A program made the translations under genes and the position numbers. A stretch of 64,000 nt of DNA, from positions 496,001 through 560,000 of the forward strand of contig JACDOX010000013.1 in assembly GCA_014549065.1 (NCBI GenBank). Direction: 5' to 3'. The DNA comes from Cardinalis cardinalis (taxonomy: Eukaryota > Chordata > Aves > Passeriformes > Cardinalidae). Shown piece after piece: positions 12,263-26,900 of the stretch. Under the pieces are notes generated by a model that saw only the letters and a program-made list of their open reading frames with translations, did no database searches and was not told the DNA's origin. Every line of letters starts with the position of its first letter. Within the stretch, counting starts at the first letter, position 1.

Positions 12263-13021
12263 TTTGTGTAAGCAGTAAGCCAACTCTCAGCACTCAGGAA
12301 ACAAAAAGAGACCACATACACATATGTATATCCTGTTAATTCCTATATTTTTAATCTCCATTTGTTTCTATGAAGATATTAATAAAATTCAGAGAAAATG
12401 CTCTGCTTTGTACTCCTGCATTGTGATCGTATTATGATTCACTCCATTGCATTAGTTTGCATGAAGAAGCCCTCAAGAATTACATTTGGGAGGAGGGTTT
12501 TTAATTGGTTTAAAAATACAGACATTTAAGCAAATAGGCAGCTATGTACTGGGAAAGATTCTAGAAGTGAAGATCTGAAACAATTATTCCTTGGAATCCT
12601 GGCACCAGAACTGGTGTTTCTCTAGCAAGTCCTGCTGTATCTTTCAGAAAGGACCACGTTATGCTGAGATAGTGGGTACCTTTCCTCCTCTTCCTTTTAT
12701 TGGCCTTTTTCACTTCAGTAGTACTTGTCGAGGAAAGCACTTAATGTGCAAACACTCGTTAAGAATTACTGTAGGGTTGTTAGTGAGTAACATTGTTCTT
12801 CAGGACTTTTTTTATCTTGAAAAATACAGCACTGAAACACTTTTTTAAAATTTTCATTCCCACAGAAAGAGACATACAAATAAAGACAAATTTTATGTGG
12901 TGCGGAACTGTAAATTTACAGAAGCAAAAAAGACACCTATTAATCTGCATGAAGCCTAGAATACAATTCTGGATATCAAAAAATCAAATTCTAAAGTGAT
13001 ATTAATAGATGTAGTACTTAC
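12263..13021. other. ST7 intron 2, right part
   Basis: AT-rich intron between the CR1 tail and the donor of exon 2. No feature was recognised other than the donor itself. Confidence 0.7.
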
Positions 13022-13104
13022 CAAAATAAGTCCTGAGATTAATGAGGATGTGCCTGTCAGGGCAACATAGAACTTGGGAGTTAATGTGTTCAAGAACATA
13101 CTCA
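13022..13104 (-). CDS. ST7: ST7 exon 2 (partial CDS)
   Basis: An 83-base exon gives two bases completing a split codon plus 27 codons, reading SMFLNTLTPKFYVALTG and then TSSLISGLIL. This block is almost invariant in vertebrate ST7 proteins. It covers a short polar segment and the first two-thirds of a membrane helix that continues into exon 3. The acceptor is a good pyrimidine tract ending TTTTTCAG (AG at 13106-13105), and the donor is TTG|GTAAGT with GT at 13021-13020. Joining to the canonical first exon (ending in G) would give Val at the split codon, while joining to exon 1b at 49066 (ending in T) gives TTG, Leu. Third-position GC is ordinary (13 of 27), unlike exon 3. If the donor is not used, the frame runs on into the intron and soon stops. 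Confidence 0.97.
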
Positions 13105-13663
13105 CTGAAAAAGAAAAGAGAGGAAACCATGAGTACAAGAGCAGGACATGCCCTCCATGTGTCACTTCCTCCTCCCACCTGCAGGTAAATTATTACCTTA
13201 GCTTTGATAAAAAAGACAGTTAAAATAACAGTTAATATCCTGTTCCATCTGCCTTACATGTGATAAAGCAGAGCATTAGACTGCCACGTGCAGAATTTTG
13301 TTTTCACAACAAAGTCAATCACAAGGCATTGGAAAACAACTGCACACGTCTGGGACTTTCCTATTTCAGTCAGTGCTCTGCTGACATAGAGTTTAGGATT
13401 CCCCATGATATATGGAAAATATTTTATTATATGCCTTTGCTAATTCACNGCAGTTAGAAATCTTGGAAGTCTGTCTCAATGTCCTGCATTCAAAATTCTC
13501 TCAACATCCTGTAGATCTTGATGAAGTTTTNTTTAAGCTTTTTACTTCTCAATACCTTGATTCCTCACTTACAAAGTAGAAAATAATGGCATTTTCCTAA
13601 TTCATTCTACTGCTCCAAAGTTGGTGAATCACTCAGTATGACAACAGTGAATAAGTGATTAGA

Positions 13664-13713
13664 AAAAGACCTTAGTAAGGTCTTTTCACCCCTTTCTTAG
13701 TAAGGGGTGAAAA
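13664..13713. repeat. Two overlapping palindromes sharing a TTAGTAAGG core
   Basis: The first has 11-base perfect arms, AAAAGACCTTA and TAAGGTCTTTT, around a single G (13664-13686). The second has 12-base perfect arms, TTTTCACCCCTT and AAGGGGTGAAAA, around a seven-base loop (13683-13713). They overlap in TTTT at 13683-13686. Both contain CTTAGTAAGG at or near the centre. Confidence 0.95.
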
Positions 13714-14117
13714 TCATNATAGTTGTCCAGATTATCTGAAATCTAGGGCAGAAGTGAAGTCAGATGAGCAATTCCATCTGTATGAGCTTCTGGAACTCCG
13801 AAGGGCTTTTCTACTCATATCCCATCTTGAAAGCTGCTGAGAAAATCACCAGGTAGTCATGCTCATCCCCCCCAGAAAATGCCTGTGGCTGGCCTTAAGA
13901 GAATAAAATATTCTAGGTTTTTGATGACTCTACAGAAGCTGCTAGAGAGAACTGGAGTTCTACTGAATTCTAGATGTTAAAGAAAACAAAACTTCCCATC
14001 ACTTCCATCTTTCACAAATGAAAACATTCCTTATTAAACCACATAAAGGGTTAGAATGCCTTCTGTAAACAACCCTACTTGTCTCATCCTTAACCAGTGC
14101 CAAAGAATTTCTCAAAT

Positions 14118-14177
14118 ANACATATATATACATTTATGTATACACACACATATATATATTTGTATATGTATATGTAT
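14118..14177. repeat. AT/AC dinucleotide microsatellite
   Basis: An imperfect TA and CA repeat tract (CATATATATACA, then TACACACACATATATATATT, then GTATATGTATATG), likely length-polymorphic. Confidence 0.9.
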
Positions 14178-14589
14178 CCAGGACTGTGGAGGGAACTGCC
14201 AATAGTTTAGCAGGTAAATTTAGAAGGCTTGTAGCAGAGTACTAGTCATTAAAAAACATTGATAAAAGATCTGAATATGTATGTGTGAGGCCCTCAGTTC
14301 ATTCTGTTCTCTTCAGAAATAACACCTAGCAGAAATTAAATAAAATGAAGCCAAAAAATGAAGAGGAGACAACAATAGCAGAATGCAAACCATCAAACAT
14401 TTGATTCACTTTCCATGACCAGTAAAAAAAAAAATTGTTCTCCAGAAATGCATCGCTAAAAGAGATTAAANCCCTGCAATTCAGCTGCTTTGTTTGGGTT
14501 TTGGCTGATTATTTTCTGTGTTATTTTTCTTGAAGAAGCCGTAAAGTNTTAAAATGGAACTGTCCTTTTGTAGTCCACCTGGAGTGGCA

Positions 14590-14617
14590 TTACTATATCA
14601 CCAAACTGATATAGTAA
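14590..14617. repeat. 11-bp-stem hairpin
   Basis: TTACTATATCA and TGATATAGTAA are perfect complements around a six-base loop CCAAAC. One such stem is not far from chance expectation in AT-rich DNA of this length. Confidence 0.85.
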
Positions 14618-17600
14618 AGAATAAATCTGGTGGGTTTTAATGCTATTGTACATTTTTTCCCCAAATACACTGGATGCCAGATTCTCAGCTAGTGTAAATC
14701 AGCATCACATCCTCCAAACTGCTGTGTGCAACACAGCTACACTGTTACACTGTTTCAATCCTTCCTCTCCTCCCTTCCCCTCCATTCCTAATAAAAACAG
14801 ACTTTGAAATAGCAGTCCCTGCTTTCTTCAGCNACAGCACCTACTAAGAGTAGGAAGAGGAATGGAGAGACTGAAATAGCTTTGNCTTCACCAACTACCC
14901 CGAGTCTTTTAGAAGAAACATTCCTCATGTTGGAATGCAAATGTAAGCCAGAGACATACTCAAACTATGTCACTGGGGAAATTTGAGACTGCCAGTGAAA
15001 TGACTTCCTTTGCTTAGGTCAGGATATGCCTGAGAGAGAATATGCTGTGATGGGATATAGATGCTTGTGTTCTACTTTGTAACATAGTGCTACTGCAGTG
15101 CCACCATAACACGAAAAGCCAGGCAGCAAGAGATTTTACAGGGGAGCTTTCTCTTCCACTCTCCCNCCACAGCTTCACAGCTTATGGAATGCTGGAATTT
15201 TTTTTATTAAAATTTCCCATTACCCTGGAAGTAATTTGATTTCCAAAGTTGTGAGCCATCTAAGTCTACTGTGAAGATTCCACCAGCATATCCATTGAAT
15301 AAGGATACAGTCTATTTGCTTTAAATATTATTATACTGACTCCCATCCATAAAAATTGTTTTGGGAAATAGATCCCCACTTGGAAGAGCTCTCTCAACAA
15401 ATTACCTGTATGGAGCTCAGCAGTGGTATAGACTGAATAAGGCTCATAGGAAATGCTATTAGCTTTCCTCTGTCACNGCTCTTTTACAAACAATGTATAG
15501 TGGTTTATAGAGAAACTCTCACATGTGAATGGAGATTGGATCTTATTTATCTGTAATTTCCACAAGCATTACTGCTTTCTTCTTTGCCTGCACATATACT
15601 GGTGCTCCTTTATCCTCCTTACTATAAGCTGCTGCAATTCTTCACTTTTACAGCTTAGTCACAGGAACTGGCAAGGTGAACAGATATGATGCTGGATGCT
15701 TTTAGANTTTATGGGCCAGAATCCCAGATAATTGAAATAAGTCAGTAGATATGATACACATTCACTCAATGACCAGAGCTGTTTATCTGGACTCCATGTC
15801 TCTAATCCTTTGGCCATTCTTTTTCCCACTCTAATATTAAATATAAGAATCTTCTACTTCATTATGAAAAGTATCACCTTTAGCTAATTATTAGCTACTC
15901 TCTCAGTTCCTTTGTCTCCATAAATATCATTAACAAAAGGAAATACTTTCTAATAAGAAACATATTTCCAAAACAGTAAAACTAAGCATGTGTGGTCCAA
16001 CTATTTTTATTCTGAAGTCAATGAGAATTCAATCATTGTTTCAGTGGAAACTACATCAAGGCCTAGTTCTCGTAATAATTAATCTCAAGAGTAAAAATCA
16101 ATCCACTTTTGCATTGTGATATATGTCATTATCCAAAAGGGAGCATTTCTTTACAATCAGCATTCTGACACTGAAGAAGTCACTATTATATGGGACATCT
16201 CCACCCCCCAGTGGAATCAGGGTTCCTGAGTGTGGTGCAGTAAAGTAGAGCAATTAGATAATACTACTTGTCCATCTGCCTAAATTTGGATCAGAGTGTT
16301 TTATTTCTGTATTTCCATTTGATGATGCAGCAGGATTGAAGAGCAGTGAGATTTCTGAGAAATGTGAGCTGAAGTCAATAGCAGTTGACTGCAGAATAAA
16401 GAAGCCAGGTAGGATCATCAGCAAAAGGTAGTACTGTATGTNATTTCTTCTGAATTCCAGTGTATGCCTAATTATTTCTGTTCACAAAGGGAAGATGTTG
16501 CTGCTATTCAGTTCACAACATCCTCTCTTGTCTGTAACCTGGCAGGACTTAAAAAGGGCAAGAAATGAGCATCTAGACAAAGAAACTTGCCTGATGTTCC
16601 TAAAGTGGCACTTGTTTGAAATTACTGTCAAATCCCAATTATTTGCACAGGCTTTTGACAGTGAGTGATCTATTTTAGGTGTGTTAGTACAGCTTGTTTT
16701 GTATTTTTTAAAAGAAAGTCAGCATGACCTATAAATTCTGTGTAAAAAGCCAAATGTATTTATGAGAGACTCCTGGCCCTCCATCTCCTCTTTCTTCCCT
16801 TCTCTTTATTGCTTTCATTTTAGTAATACTTGAGACATCCAGAATAAGGCATATTTACATTTTCAGAAGTGCCTAAGTTACACTGGTAAGTAACTGCATC
16901 CTTCTGTATACTACCTAGGGAAGGACTGTTATTTCATCATTAACTGTGTATGCTCACAGAGATGAATTTACATCCTGTTCAATTCACAGCAAACAAGTTA
17001 CAAAATCTAACATTTATATCTAACATTCTCAGCTGAAACTAATCGAAATAGGTGATTGAAATATTTTTGAAAGCAGATGCCATTTCATTCCTGTTATATA
17101 TATTATTCATTTCCAGTACTTGTGATTCATTCTGAACCTGGGACTAAACACAATAGGAAAATCCAGACATTTTTCAAGTAACAAAATCCGTGAAACATGT
17201 AAAATATATCACTCAAGATAATAAAAATCACTATTGCTTTATAAATTTCTTCAAGATCTTNAGGCATTCAGAATTCAAGCATGTGAGGAACCACAGTAGA
17301 AAATACTNAGATTGAACTGCTAAAAGTATCCTATTAACTGCTACATCAGTTATTTACATTAGAAGGTCACTAGGGGAGGGAGCACTGCAAACTACCAACT
17401 ATTCCCACATGCAGATCTACTAAAATGACAGCCCCATTACCTACTTCTGAATGTGAGGTGATATAAGTGTACAGTAAGGTCGATTTAAAAATTTAATAGC
17501 AATGTAATGTAAATCATATACACCAACAGATCAAGCAAAGACAGGATGGTGTCATTCATGGCACTCTTTGTTATCTCAAAATGCAGGTAAAATGATATAT

Positions 17601-17637
17601 ATCTCAATAACCTTGTTAAATGATAAAATATGTTATG

Positions 17638-17686
17638 CATAAATAAATAATATAGAAGTTAAATAAAATAAATAAATAAAAATATA
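17638..17686. repeat. (AAAT)n-type low-complexity tract
   Basis: AAATAAATAATATAG, then AAATAAAATAAATAAATAAA, in an AT-rich part of the large intron. Confidence 0.88.
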
Positions 17687-20600
17687 ACTGGGTACAGCAG
17701 TTAATTCTGTAAGAGCAAATTGCCAGAAAATATATAAAAGTTTATAGTCACAGAACCCTTCTAATGCATTGTCAGTCCTTAAGTCGTCATGGCTATAATA
17801 TTTGAGTCACTAAGAAATTCTGCTGTACTTTCTTCTCTGCGTTCCATAGTATTTGCTTGGTAAGCAGACTGATGCAAACTCTTTTAACACCAGTGCCAAG
17901 AGCCCCAAATCCCTTGGACAGGCAACAAGCTAAGAAACCTATCATTGGAGACCTGTGACAGAGCAATTTAATTTCTTTTCACTGCAACCACCCATTCAGG
18001 CTGCTGTTCCAAGAGGGTACAGAAGATAGGGCAGTGCCTGGCTTGTTTCACAGGGGCTTCTGCTTGGATTAATGAAGCTCCCCAGTTCAAAGTTGTAGCA
18101 GCAATGAAGAAATCTTCTACCAAAGTGTCAGCAAAGAGGGCAAAATTAAGTTCAATAAACTTCTTTTACTAAGTGTATAAACTTTGCCTCTCTGAGTATG
18201 AAACACTACATACTCTTGACTTTAAGTGAACTGTTTGTACATAAACTTTCTGAACTCTCAACCTCTCCCTAATAAGAATGTTGCCTACTTTTTGGGAAAA
18301 CACACTANGGTCATGCTGAATTATGCTTTATATACTGTGATGGTCTCCAGCTAAATGTAAATACAAACCCCATCAGATTTAAAGCTAGCACAGAGTATTG
18401 TCTCAGAAAAACAAAACCACTTTCACTAATTACCAAGATTTTCCCTGGGAAGCTAAAAAGATTTTTTTAACTTCTTCAGATTTCTTTAAGGAATTACCAA
18501 AGAAGAAGCAAGCATTCNAAAGTTTCAGAATGCTGCAGAGATTTTCCATTTACTTGTTGCAGATGCTATGCAACTTCCTTCTGTAAGGCCTTTTGTCTCG
18601 ATCTGTTTTCAAAAAATTTCAAAAAATTTGAAAAAAATGTCTGACCCGTAAACAAACATGGCCATTCCAGGCAGAAACAGCTGGTGTCTTGTCTGTGCAC
18701 AAGGAAATCCAGATGCCCACTCACTCTGTTCAACCACCCAGTCCCATCCTAAAAGCTGAATGAGAGTCACGTTCAGCTGCCTGGAGCCTGTGCTAATGGC
18801 CAGGAGTCTGTAGCTCTCAGTTCCCACTGGATCAGAGCCCAGGTGAGAGAAGATGGTGATGCTCCACAAGCCTCCTGTTACTGCAGCTCTGATCAACTAC
18901 ATAGTTGTGCATAATCAAAGTTGTGCCCATACAGATATTTCAAATTAGTGAAAGAAAACTTTCTGGATGGAAGACCACCACACTCTCTCTTCCATGTTTC
19001 CACATCTTAAATGCAGGTTTTCCCTTTCAATNGAGTGACACAATAAAAAGGGAAAAGGAGTAGGGACAGGCTTCTTGAGAAAAATTGGGTATGATGGGAG
19101 AGGCTTTCGGCCACAAAGCACAGCCCAAAGAGAAGAAAGAGCAGATGGTAGTAAACACAGGACCAGTTATGTGTCAAAAACTTTCAGGTTCATTTACTTA
19201 TAACTGAAAAATAAAGAGTTTTGAAAATGGTAACTAACATTCTTTCCACTTTGCGACCCAATTGCCCACTAAGCAAATTATATCCAGCACAGAAAACCGA
19301 AACAAATCTTACTAAATTCAGTCCATCTTTTCGCAAAAAAATTGCTGCCTAAGGATTGCAAACAAATTCTATTTAATGACTCTTCCCAACATGCTATCAT
19401 GTTAAGTATCTGAAGGCCAAAGTGACACAATGATCTCTGCTGGCTTGCTTCTCAACACCAAGTCTGTACTCATATTATGATGTTCAAAAGTTATTTGATN
19501 GATCAAAACCATTGTCTCACTTCCTAGCAGGAGTTAGTCTGTGCTGGCGGTGGAGCTTTTGGGACTGAGACAAAANCACTACATCCTTCAGAGTGCATTA
19601 GCCATTCAGCCTGTTACNGTAAGTTTGCTTATCCTCACTGTGAATAGTATACAGGGAAATGTAACTGATAAGAGGTAAGAACCAACACAGAGCTGAGGGC
19701 AGAAGGGCATACAGGTGCATCAAGGAAACCAAATCTGCAAGACAAAAATGCACTTAAGACCCTATTGTGACTTGGGAAAGGAAAAATTAAACCAGGTTAG
19801 AGGTAAACAAATAAAACACAGAGATGAGCTAAAAAAAAATTAGAAAATGGAATGGCAGTAAAAATTATCATGCATAGAAAAAAGATGATAGAGGCAAGAA
19901 TGGCAAAAGTAAAAAAAGACACGAGAAATTACACAGGCAACGTGAATGCAAACAAAGGCTATTTTTACTTCAGCAAGAGATGCTTTGCATGTCAGAAGTA
20001 CCTTTTCACTGGGAGAAATAAGACTGCCAACAATAACAGCTTTGGTCATTTGGGAAGGGATGGTATCCAGAAGTTATTCCTTGCTACCAAATANACCCCA
20101 AAGCCTTTTCTCACAAACTATTAAACCCTTTACAAAAGGTGCTACTAAAGGTTCCCATTCCCAGCCATATTTTCCCAGAATGTCCTGCTGTGGTCAGCAG
20201 TTACACTATGCCTCTGGAACAGAGAGGTTAGACATACAGGCTGAAAATGCACTATAACTATACCCACCCCAAGGAAAACATTCTGTCTTGGAGTTTGAAT
20301 ACTAAAGCCAGCTTAGTATCACTACCTCCAGCACACAGTATTTTGTTATTCCATTTGTCTGAGGTCATGAGCTCCCTACCTTGCGGATTTGGGGAGAGTA
20401 AAAATATGAAGAAAAGAAGATCAACTTTCCCGAATGCAAGTCACTATTATAATGCAAATTTTCTGTCACACAGTTACCCCTGCCAAGGGATAGGGACATT
20501 TGCTCTTGCTTTCACAATGCGGTGCNGACATGAGTTAATTACACAGCTTCTGTTAATTGCAGAGCACGCTGCATGAACACCAAGATTTGCTAATAGTTGG

Positions 20601-20899
20601 CAGCAGAAACCCTTCTAAAAAAACCCACCCGTCCCCTCCCCTCCCCCCAAACCAACAAAATCCCCACAGCATTTCCATTTAAAGAAAACAAGGGAGAAAC
20701 CACTTCCCTTGCAGCCNTCAGCTATCAGGGACTGAACTGTGCATTTCTTTATGAGGGTGTCCTAATGCTAAAAGCAGACTGGTGATATTAATAATGTACA
20801 AGTGGAAAGTTAATGTACTGGGTCAAATAAGAACGAGGCATCAAGGATGAGCAATGACGTGTTGAGCAGAGATATTAATACTTGGATTTTTAGAGATGT

Positions 20900-20940
20900 G
20901 TTGCTTGGTTGCATGTTGTTGCATGTTGTTGCTTGGTTGT
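20900..20940. repeat. Short TTG-rich tandem repeat
   Basis: Two direct copies of GCATGTTGTT are flanked on both sides by TTGCTTGGTTG or TTGCTTGGTTGT. Confidence 0.85.
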
Positions 20941-23900
20941 TAGTCAAATTCTCTTGCAAAATTCACTTTCAGCTTTAATTCTTCTAAAATCAGCTTGCTT
21001 GCAAATTGATTTGAAACACTGTCATTATACACATCTCCCCTGCATATTTAGTTTCAAGAATCATGAATTCTTGTCAAATTTTTAGTTCAGCATTACACTG
21101 CATGAGGAAGTGCTCTCTCAGATTTGTGATGGATGTCTTTGCAGGCAGAACCAGTCCAGACACTGGAGAGAGCACCTTCACAGTCAGGTTGTGGTTTCCT
21201 TTTCTAATCACACACACCAGCACGTGTATCATCGAATTCCCCAACACAAAAGCAAAGGAAATCCCGATGTATTGCAACAGCCAAATGAGGGTGGATTCCC
21301 AAGAGGTCTCTCAAGTGACTGCAGAGTATCACCATGTAGAGACATCTACCTTCTCTTGGATACACACTTGCAAGAGAAAGCAAGAGTAGGGTTAGAGTAT
21401 GGCTGTTGCACAGTTTATCAGGTAGATGTTTTAAAGTCTTTTAGGTCTTCAGTTTAAAGTGCACAGCGATTGGACTCTACCAAAAATCATAACATAGTGA
21501 TGTATTTCATTGCAAAAATGTATTTAAACACTGCAACAAAATACCTTATTTTCCACTCTGCACCCCAAAGTGTTCAAAGAAATCCCTATTTCAAGATTCC
21601 TCTTAANATCATGTAACTGAATTGACAGATCTTTATCCAGTTTGGACTGGCACTCTTTGCAAAGTTAAACACACCTGGTACCTTAACTGCTGATTATTTT
21701 GAGGCATTACACAGATTTATGTGGTTTAGCTTTCCAAAGCTGTATTAAAACAAAAGCCAATTACTAAACCTAATTATCTAGAGTCATTTAAGAAAATTAA
21801 GGGCTTTTGTTCCAAGTACCAGATCAGTACAGCTCTCTCAATGGAATGGGTTGAGTTTTGCCCTCTTCTTTCATGCAGCACTCAGGGAGGTAACTGCACC
21901 ATTAAATCTTTTTGATGTTGGTTCATTTCTTNGTAAAGAATACCCTAAACTAAAAGTTTGTCACAGTGATTAATTCCAATGCCAGAGATAACAAAGGCTA
22001 ATCTGCTCTAGAGAGACAAATCATGCAAAGCTTTTCCACCAGCATTCCACAAAAGAGAAAATATCCCATGGGTTCCCATTATCCAGGAACCTCTCTCAGA
22101 AGAGGTATTGCCCTGCTAAGACAAAAGAGACACATGAACAAAGCACCCTCAGCTGCCCTGCAGCCTCCTTTTGTGCCTCCTTTTGTTCCAGGCAGGATTT
22201 GATAGGAGCACTAAANCAACAGATATCAGCAGTGCTACAGTTTCCATCTTTGCTTGTGNGTTGCATTCCTCGGCATACAACAAGACAGGAGCACCATGAT
22301 TTGTGCAACAAACGAAATTGTCTCAGCAATGGAAAAAAAGATCAGAAAACTGGGCTGAAATTTGTACATTGACTAAACCCTTAAAAAAAAATAATTCTGG
22401 AGAAATACTTTATTTCAGACGTTTCTGTNCTAACCTTGGCAGCCTGACTCTATATAGTAAATCTATTTTGAGAGTCTCTAAGATGCTGATCTCTTTACAT
22501 ACAAGAAGTTGCAAGGTGCTTCTTGGAATAGAGGTGACTAGAAAACATTCATAACTAGAGCCAGCAGTGTCATGACAATTCCCTGGAGATCTATAATAGC
22601 TGATATNATTATCCTGTCATTGAAAACTTGCCTACTTACAAAATCAATAAGGTGTTCGTGCCGTTTTCTCCCATAAGAAATTTCAACCTATGATAAATTT
22701 CTGTATGAGGCAGGGATTCGTATTTTTCCAGTAATTGATGGCCTGGGTAATGTGGCACAAAAATAAGGGGAAAATTATTTTTCCAGCAAGTATGATTCAT
22801 TATTGCTTTGTACCTAATAATCAGCTTTCCCCTTCAAAATATTCTAACACTGTGTGACTCACACAGTAATTGTACCATAAGAAAAAGAAGACAAGGCAAG
22901 TAGAAAACTTTTACCTCTTTGCCTCCATTTTGGGGTATTTCAAAGAAAGCATAGCAGCAGGTTTGACAAGTACTGTATAATCTCCATTGTCTACCAGTCT
23001 CTTGGAATANCCAACACTTATTAAAATGGAAAAGGCTCTTGAGTAACTCCACAGACAGAACTGCAATCTGCATTCAGGACCTGACTGATGAGGAGACAAA
23101 CGTCAGGGGGGGAATTTTGCATAATAAAGATTTTCAGTAGAATGTGCTCCAGATTAAGAATTTCCAACCAAATGCAAAGCAAATGACGCAGTGGAAATTG
23201 AGGGAGCACCACTCTCACACAGACTAATGGACAAACAGCATGAAGTTAGACTTTTTAAAAATTATCATCCTGTGGCTGGGGTGGTCCTCCTGTGCCCCAT
23301 AGGCAGTGAGTCTCTCTCCAGTGCCATTTCTTCTAAAGGTCCTATGTGCCTGCGAGACAAAACTAGACTGTCCATAGTTTTAAAGTTTGCTTTGTTTCAT
23401 GAGAAGACAAATAAAATGCCACTTAGTCTACCTCATTAACATTACCAATAATGATATTATTTGGTTTAGCCTTTGATGAAATCCCATGAGAAAAGGCAGT
23501 GCAAGACACCCATCATTTTTCTTATTGAATATTTGATGGCTTTAATTCCAAACATGACCGTGGCTGACTTGGCTGAAAATAACCNAAACAGCATTCTGTC
23601 CAAAAGTGTCTTCTTTAATTTTTCTTTCTTCTCTTTAAAATTACTGAATCTTTTCAGAGGTGATTCTCCTCATGCAGGTAGGAGGGACCAGAGGAGCGGT
23701 GGAACAGGACTTGCACGCAGGATTCAAACTGGTACTCTACCTGCAGCAGCAGTCAGGCTGTTCAGAAACACCACCCCCAACCCCTCCACACATTAACCCC
23801 AGCACTGTGAGTTACCTGGCAGCTACTGTCAGGTTTCTTTTCCTCTAAAGCCAACCACCATGGAAAGACAAGTGAAAAATGCAGGACTGTATTAGCCAAA

Positions 23901-26900
23901 TGTGGCACCCTTGGTAGACGTGAAACTCATACAAGGAGCAACACCTGCACAGAACTCAGTGTAACCTGTGTTCTCATCCCTGTTCTTGCCCCACTCACAT
24001 ATTGTATCACCTCTAATTTGAAAATTCAAAGCTGTATTTGGAAGCTCCCACACTTAGATCCAGCTGGGAATGTGTGGAAGTAAGCACTAGTTTACCTGAC
24101 TGAATTCTCCAGGTAGATATCAAGGAGCTGAAAAGCACAGCCCCGCATTTTAGTAAATAACTCTCAGGAAATACTCTGCATGTCATACCATACAAAGCTG
24201 TAGCTAGATTCTAGAAATGATGGTACAGAAAGCAACTTAAAAAACTCCTTTGTGATTATGTCTANGCCTTGGGTTTTGCACAGTTTTTTGCACACTGGCT
24301 TGTGAGAAAGATGCTGAGCTAAAGGGAGGGTGTGCCAGAAACTCNGCTTGTCAGAAACTCTGCCCTTCCATTCCATTGCATCATGCAGATCTGGGGTCTC
24401 AAAACAGGCAAGTAAAGGCTGAAGATCCTCTTGGCAAGTTCCTCNCTTGACACTGACTAGAGTGAGTTCCTCAAAAACCAGGCCATGATGGCTCAGACTG
24501 AACATCTACAATTAGGAAGTGGCTTTCAAAGTCTGGTCAGGCAGGCAATGTCACTGAGGTGAGACAAATCTCAGGAGCCCAGCTTTCCATTCTCTAGAGC
24601 TGATAAGACCTGAGCACATGACCTGGTGGTCACTGCTTCTACTGATTTCCAAAGATGACGGAGTGCCACTTCATCACTCGGTGACCAGAGGAGGCCATGC
24701 TGCAAAACCAGCCCATTAAAATGCTGTGGTTTTCTTGTATCTGCTTGTTCCTCTTCTGGTCATGTTAATGTATCTAGGGCTAGTCATCGTGACTATGCTA
24801 ATCTTCCAATGCCGGTGGTTAATTACAATAATCACTGNGTTGGAATTTTTGCTGCTGTCCATTAATTTGACCTATTTAGATTGCCCTGGAAAAGTTGTCT
24901 CTAAAGCTAAAACTTGCCATGTTTTCTCTAAATGAAGTACCAGAAGTTTCTAGGGTAGGGGAATGCCAATGCAAAAGGATTCAACAGCTGGGGGACCTCC
25001 CATCCACTCCCAGTTGTCCTACCTGTGGTCAGGAACTTTCTATCTGGCCTTTGAGGGAGAGTGAGGGAAAGTGACCTCCAAGTGTGTGGCACGTGGAGCC
25101 AATTCCCCTCTGAACACACATATGAATGAGCAACTGCTTCAACAGAAAAATCCAGAACAAAACTTTGAGAGTGGCAGAATACCAAAATCAATACAGCAAT
25201 ACATTCAAAGTGGGCTCTGGTACAGAAAGCTCAAAGAGGGAATGCAAAATTATTGTAGGAGGCTACTTAACTTAATCTTTTCAAAATGCCATTTGGCTGA
25301 GAAACAGAGAGATTCAGAACCTGCTAAGTGTGNTTAAAGACTTGGAACTGTAGCATTTAAATGACCAACAAAACCCCTATTGCTTATTATTCAAAGCACA
25401 AAGTACCACCGAGAGGGCAGCTGACTTTCTGGCTGGAAGTGCCCATTAGAGAGATGTGCTTAGGGATAGATAATACTGGAGCAACATGGAACTTGCAATG
25501 GATGTTGGCTTCTGCTCCCAGCTTCANGCCTGGTTTGCCTGCAGTGCTTTGGATCTCTGACTGTGCTTTGGGTAGAGACCTAAGTAACATTTTGTGTGAA
25601 AAAGCAGCAGAGATCTTTGCACTAATTTCTGGACTCCCCACTGAACTCTTCACTTGCATATAGCACACAAAGTGAACTGCTCTGGCCTTTTCCAAGGATT
25701 GATTCTGGTGGTGTCACCCTCTGAAATAGCTGGCTGTATCCAAAGNACTGCATTACACCCAGTACTTTCCAGCAGACCTGGTCTAGGTCCAGTCTGTCCC
25801 AGGACAGCATGGTAGTCTACACCCATAGCAAAACCTGTGAAGNAAACTTGCTTGCTTTTCACTATATATGAAGGGATTGGGACATAAAATGGAGCATGAG
25901 AGCATATGTAAAGGTGATTAGAACAAAAAACTAATACAGCCTTGCAGACAAAAACTTCATTTTTAGCAGAAAAAGTAAAGACAACATATAACCTACTGTG
26001 TTGGGTTTGAGTCTCCCTGTATTTGGCTATGATCTCCCTCTTTACTNTGTTACTTTATAAAAAGAAAAAACAGCTCCCCAAAGGAGGTTTCTTTGAGCTC
26101 CACCAACATTGGCACTATTAAATAATGGGTCCCTTGAAAGAGCTCTTTTTCATATTATGCAATTAATCCTTCCCATGATGAAGAGCTGCCACTGAGCAAG
26201 AAGATCCCGAACTTTGAAAATAGGAAACATCATCATTTAGGGGAATTAAGGAAAACCATCTGGGCTTGTTAAGGCTTTGCTGCCCGAAGGAAACAGCACA
26301 CCAAAGCTTGCCAGCAAAGCCAAGCTCAGAGTCAACACTGGTAGCAGAAGCCAAAGGCAGGATATACCATAGGTCTGTGAGCTTGAAATGTTATCACGAG
26401 ATGTTAGCATCTTGTAGCTGTATTAAACAATGTACTTGTCTGACATGCAGTGGGCTAAGATTTGTTTACTGAATTGCATGAATACTTCAAGAAAGAAATT
26501 AACCCTTTCCCAAAAACATTCACAATTTTCTCAGCAAAGTAGAACGCTAAAAAACAGTACTTAACTGTTTTTCAAAATCCATGGNTTTTTTTTTTCCATT
26601 AACAAGTTCTTTGTCCTGAGAACACTTAATTTTTGGATTAAAAAATAAATCCAGTATTTTTTACCTTATGAGTTATGAACCTGGCTTTGTGGGAAAAACG
26701 CACCTCTCGAAATGGAAATATTAAAGGCTCCTAGACTTCTCCAAAATGNTGGTTACTTTTTTCTGGAAAGTAAAACTCCTGAGAAAACTTCTCCAGGTTT
26801 GTTGCTCAGGAAATACACTAATTTTTAAAAATAATTAATTAAATAGCACAGAATCATTATCTTCTCCCTAAAGCATTTTTTTTTGTCCTGTAGGAATTTT

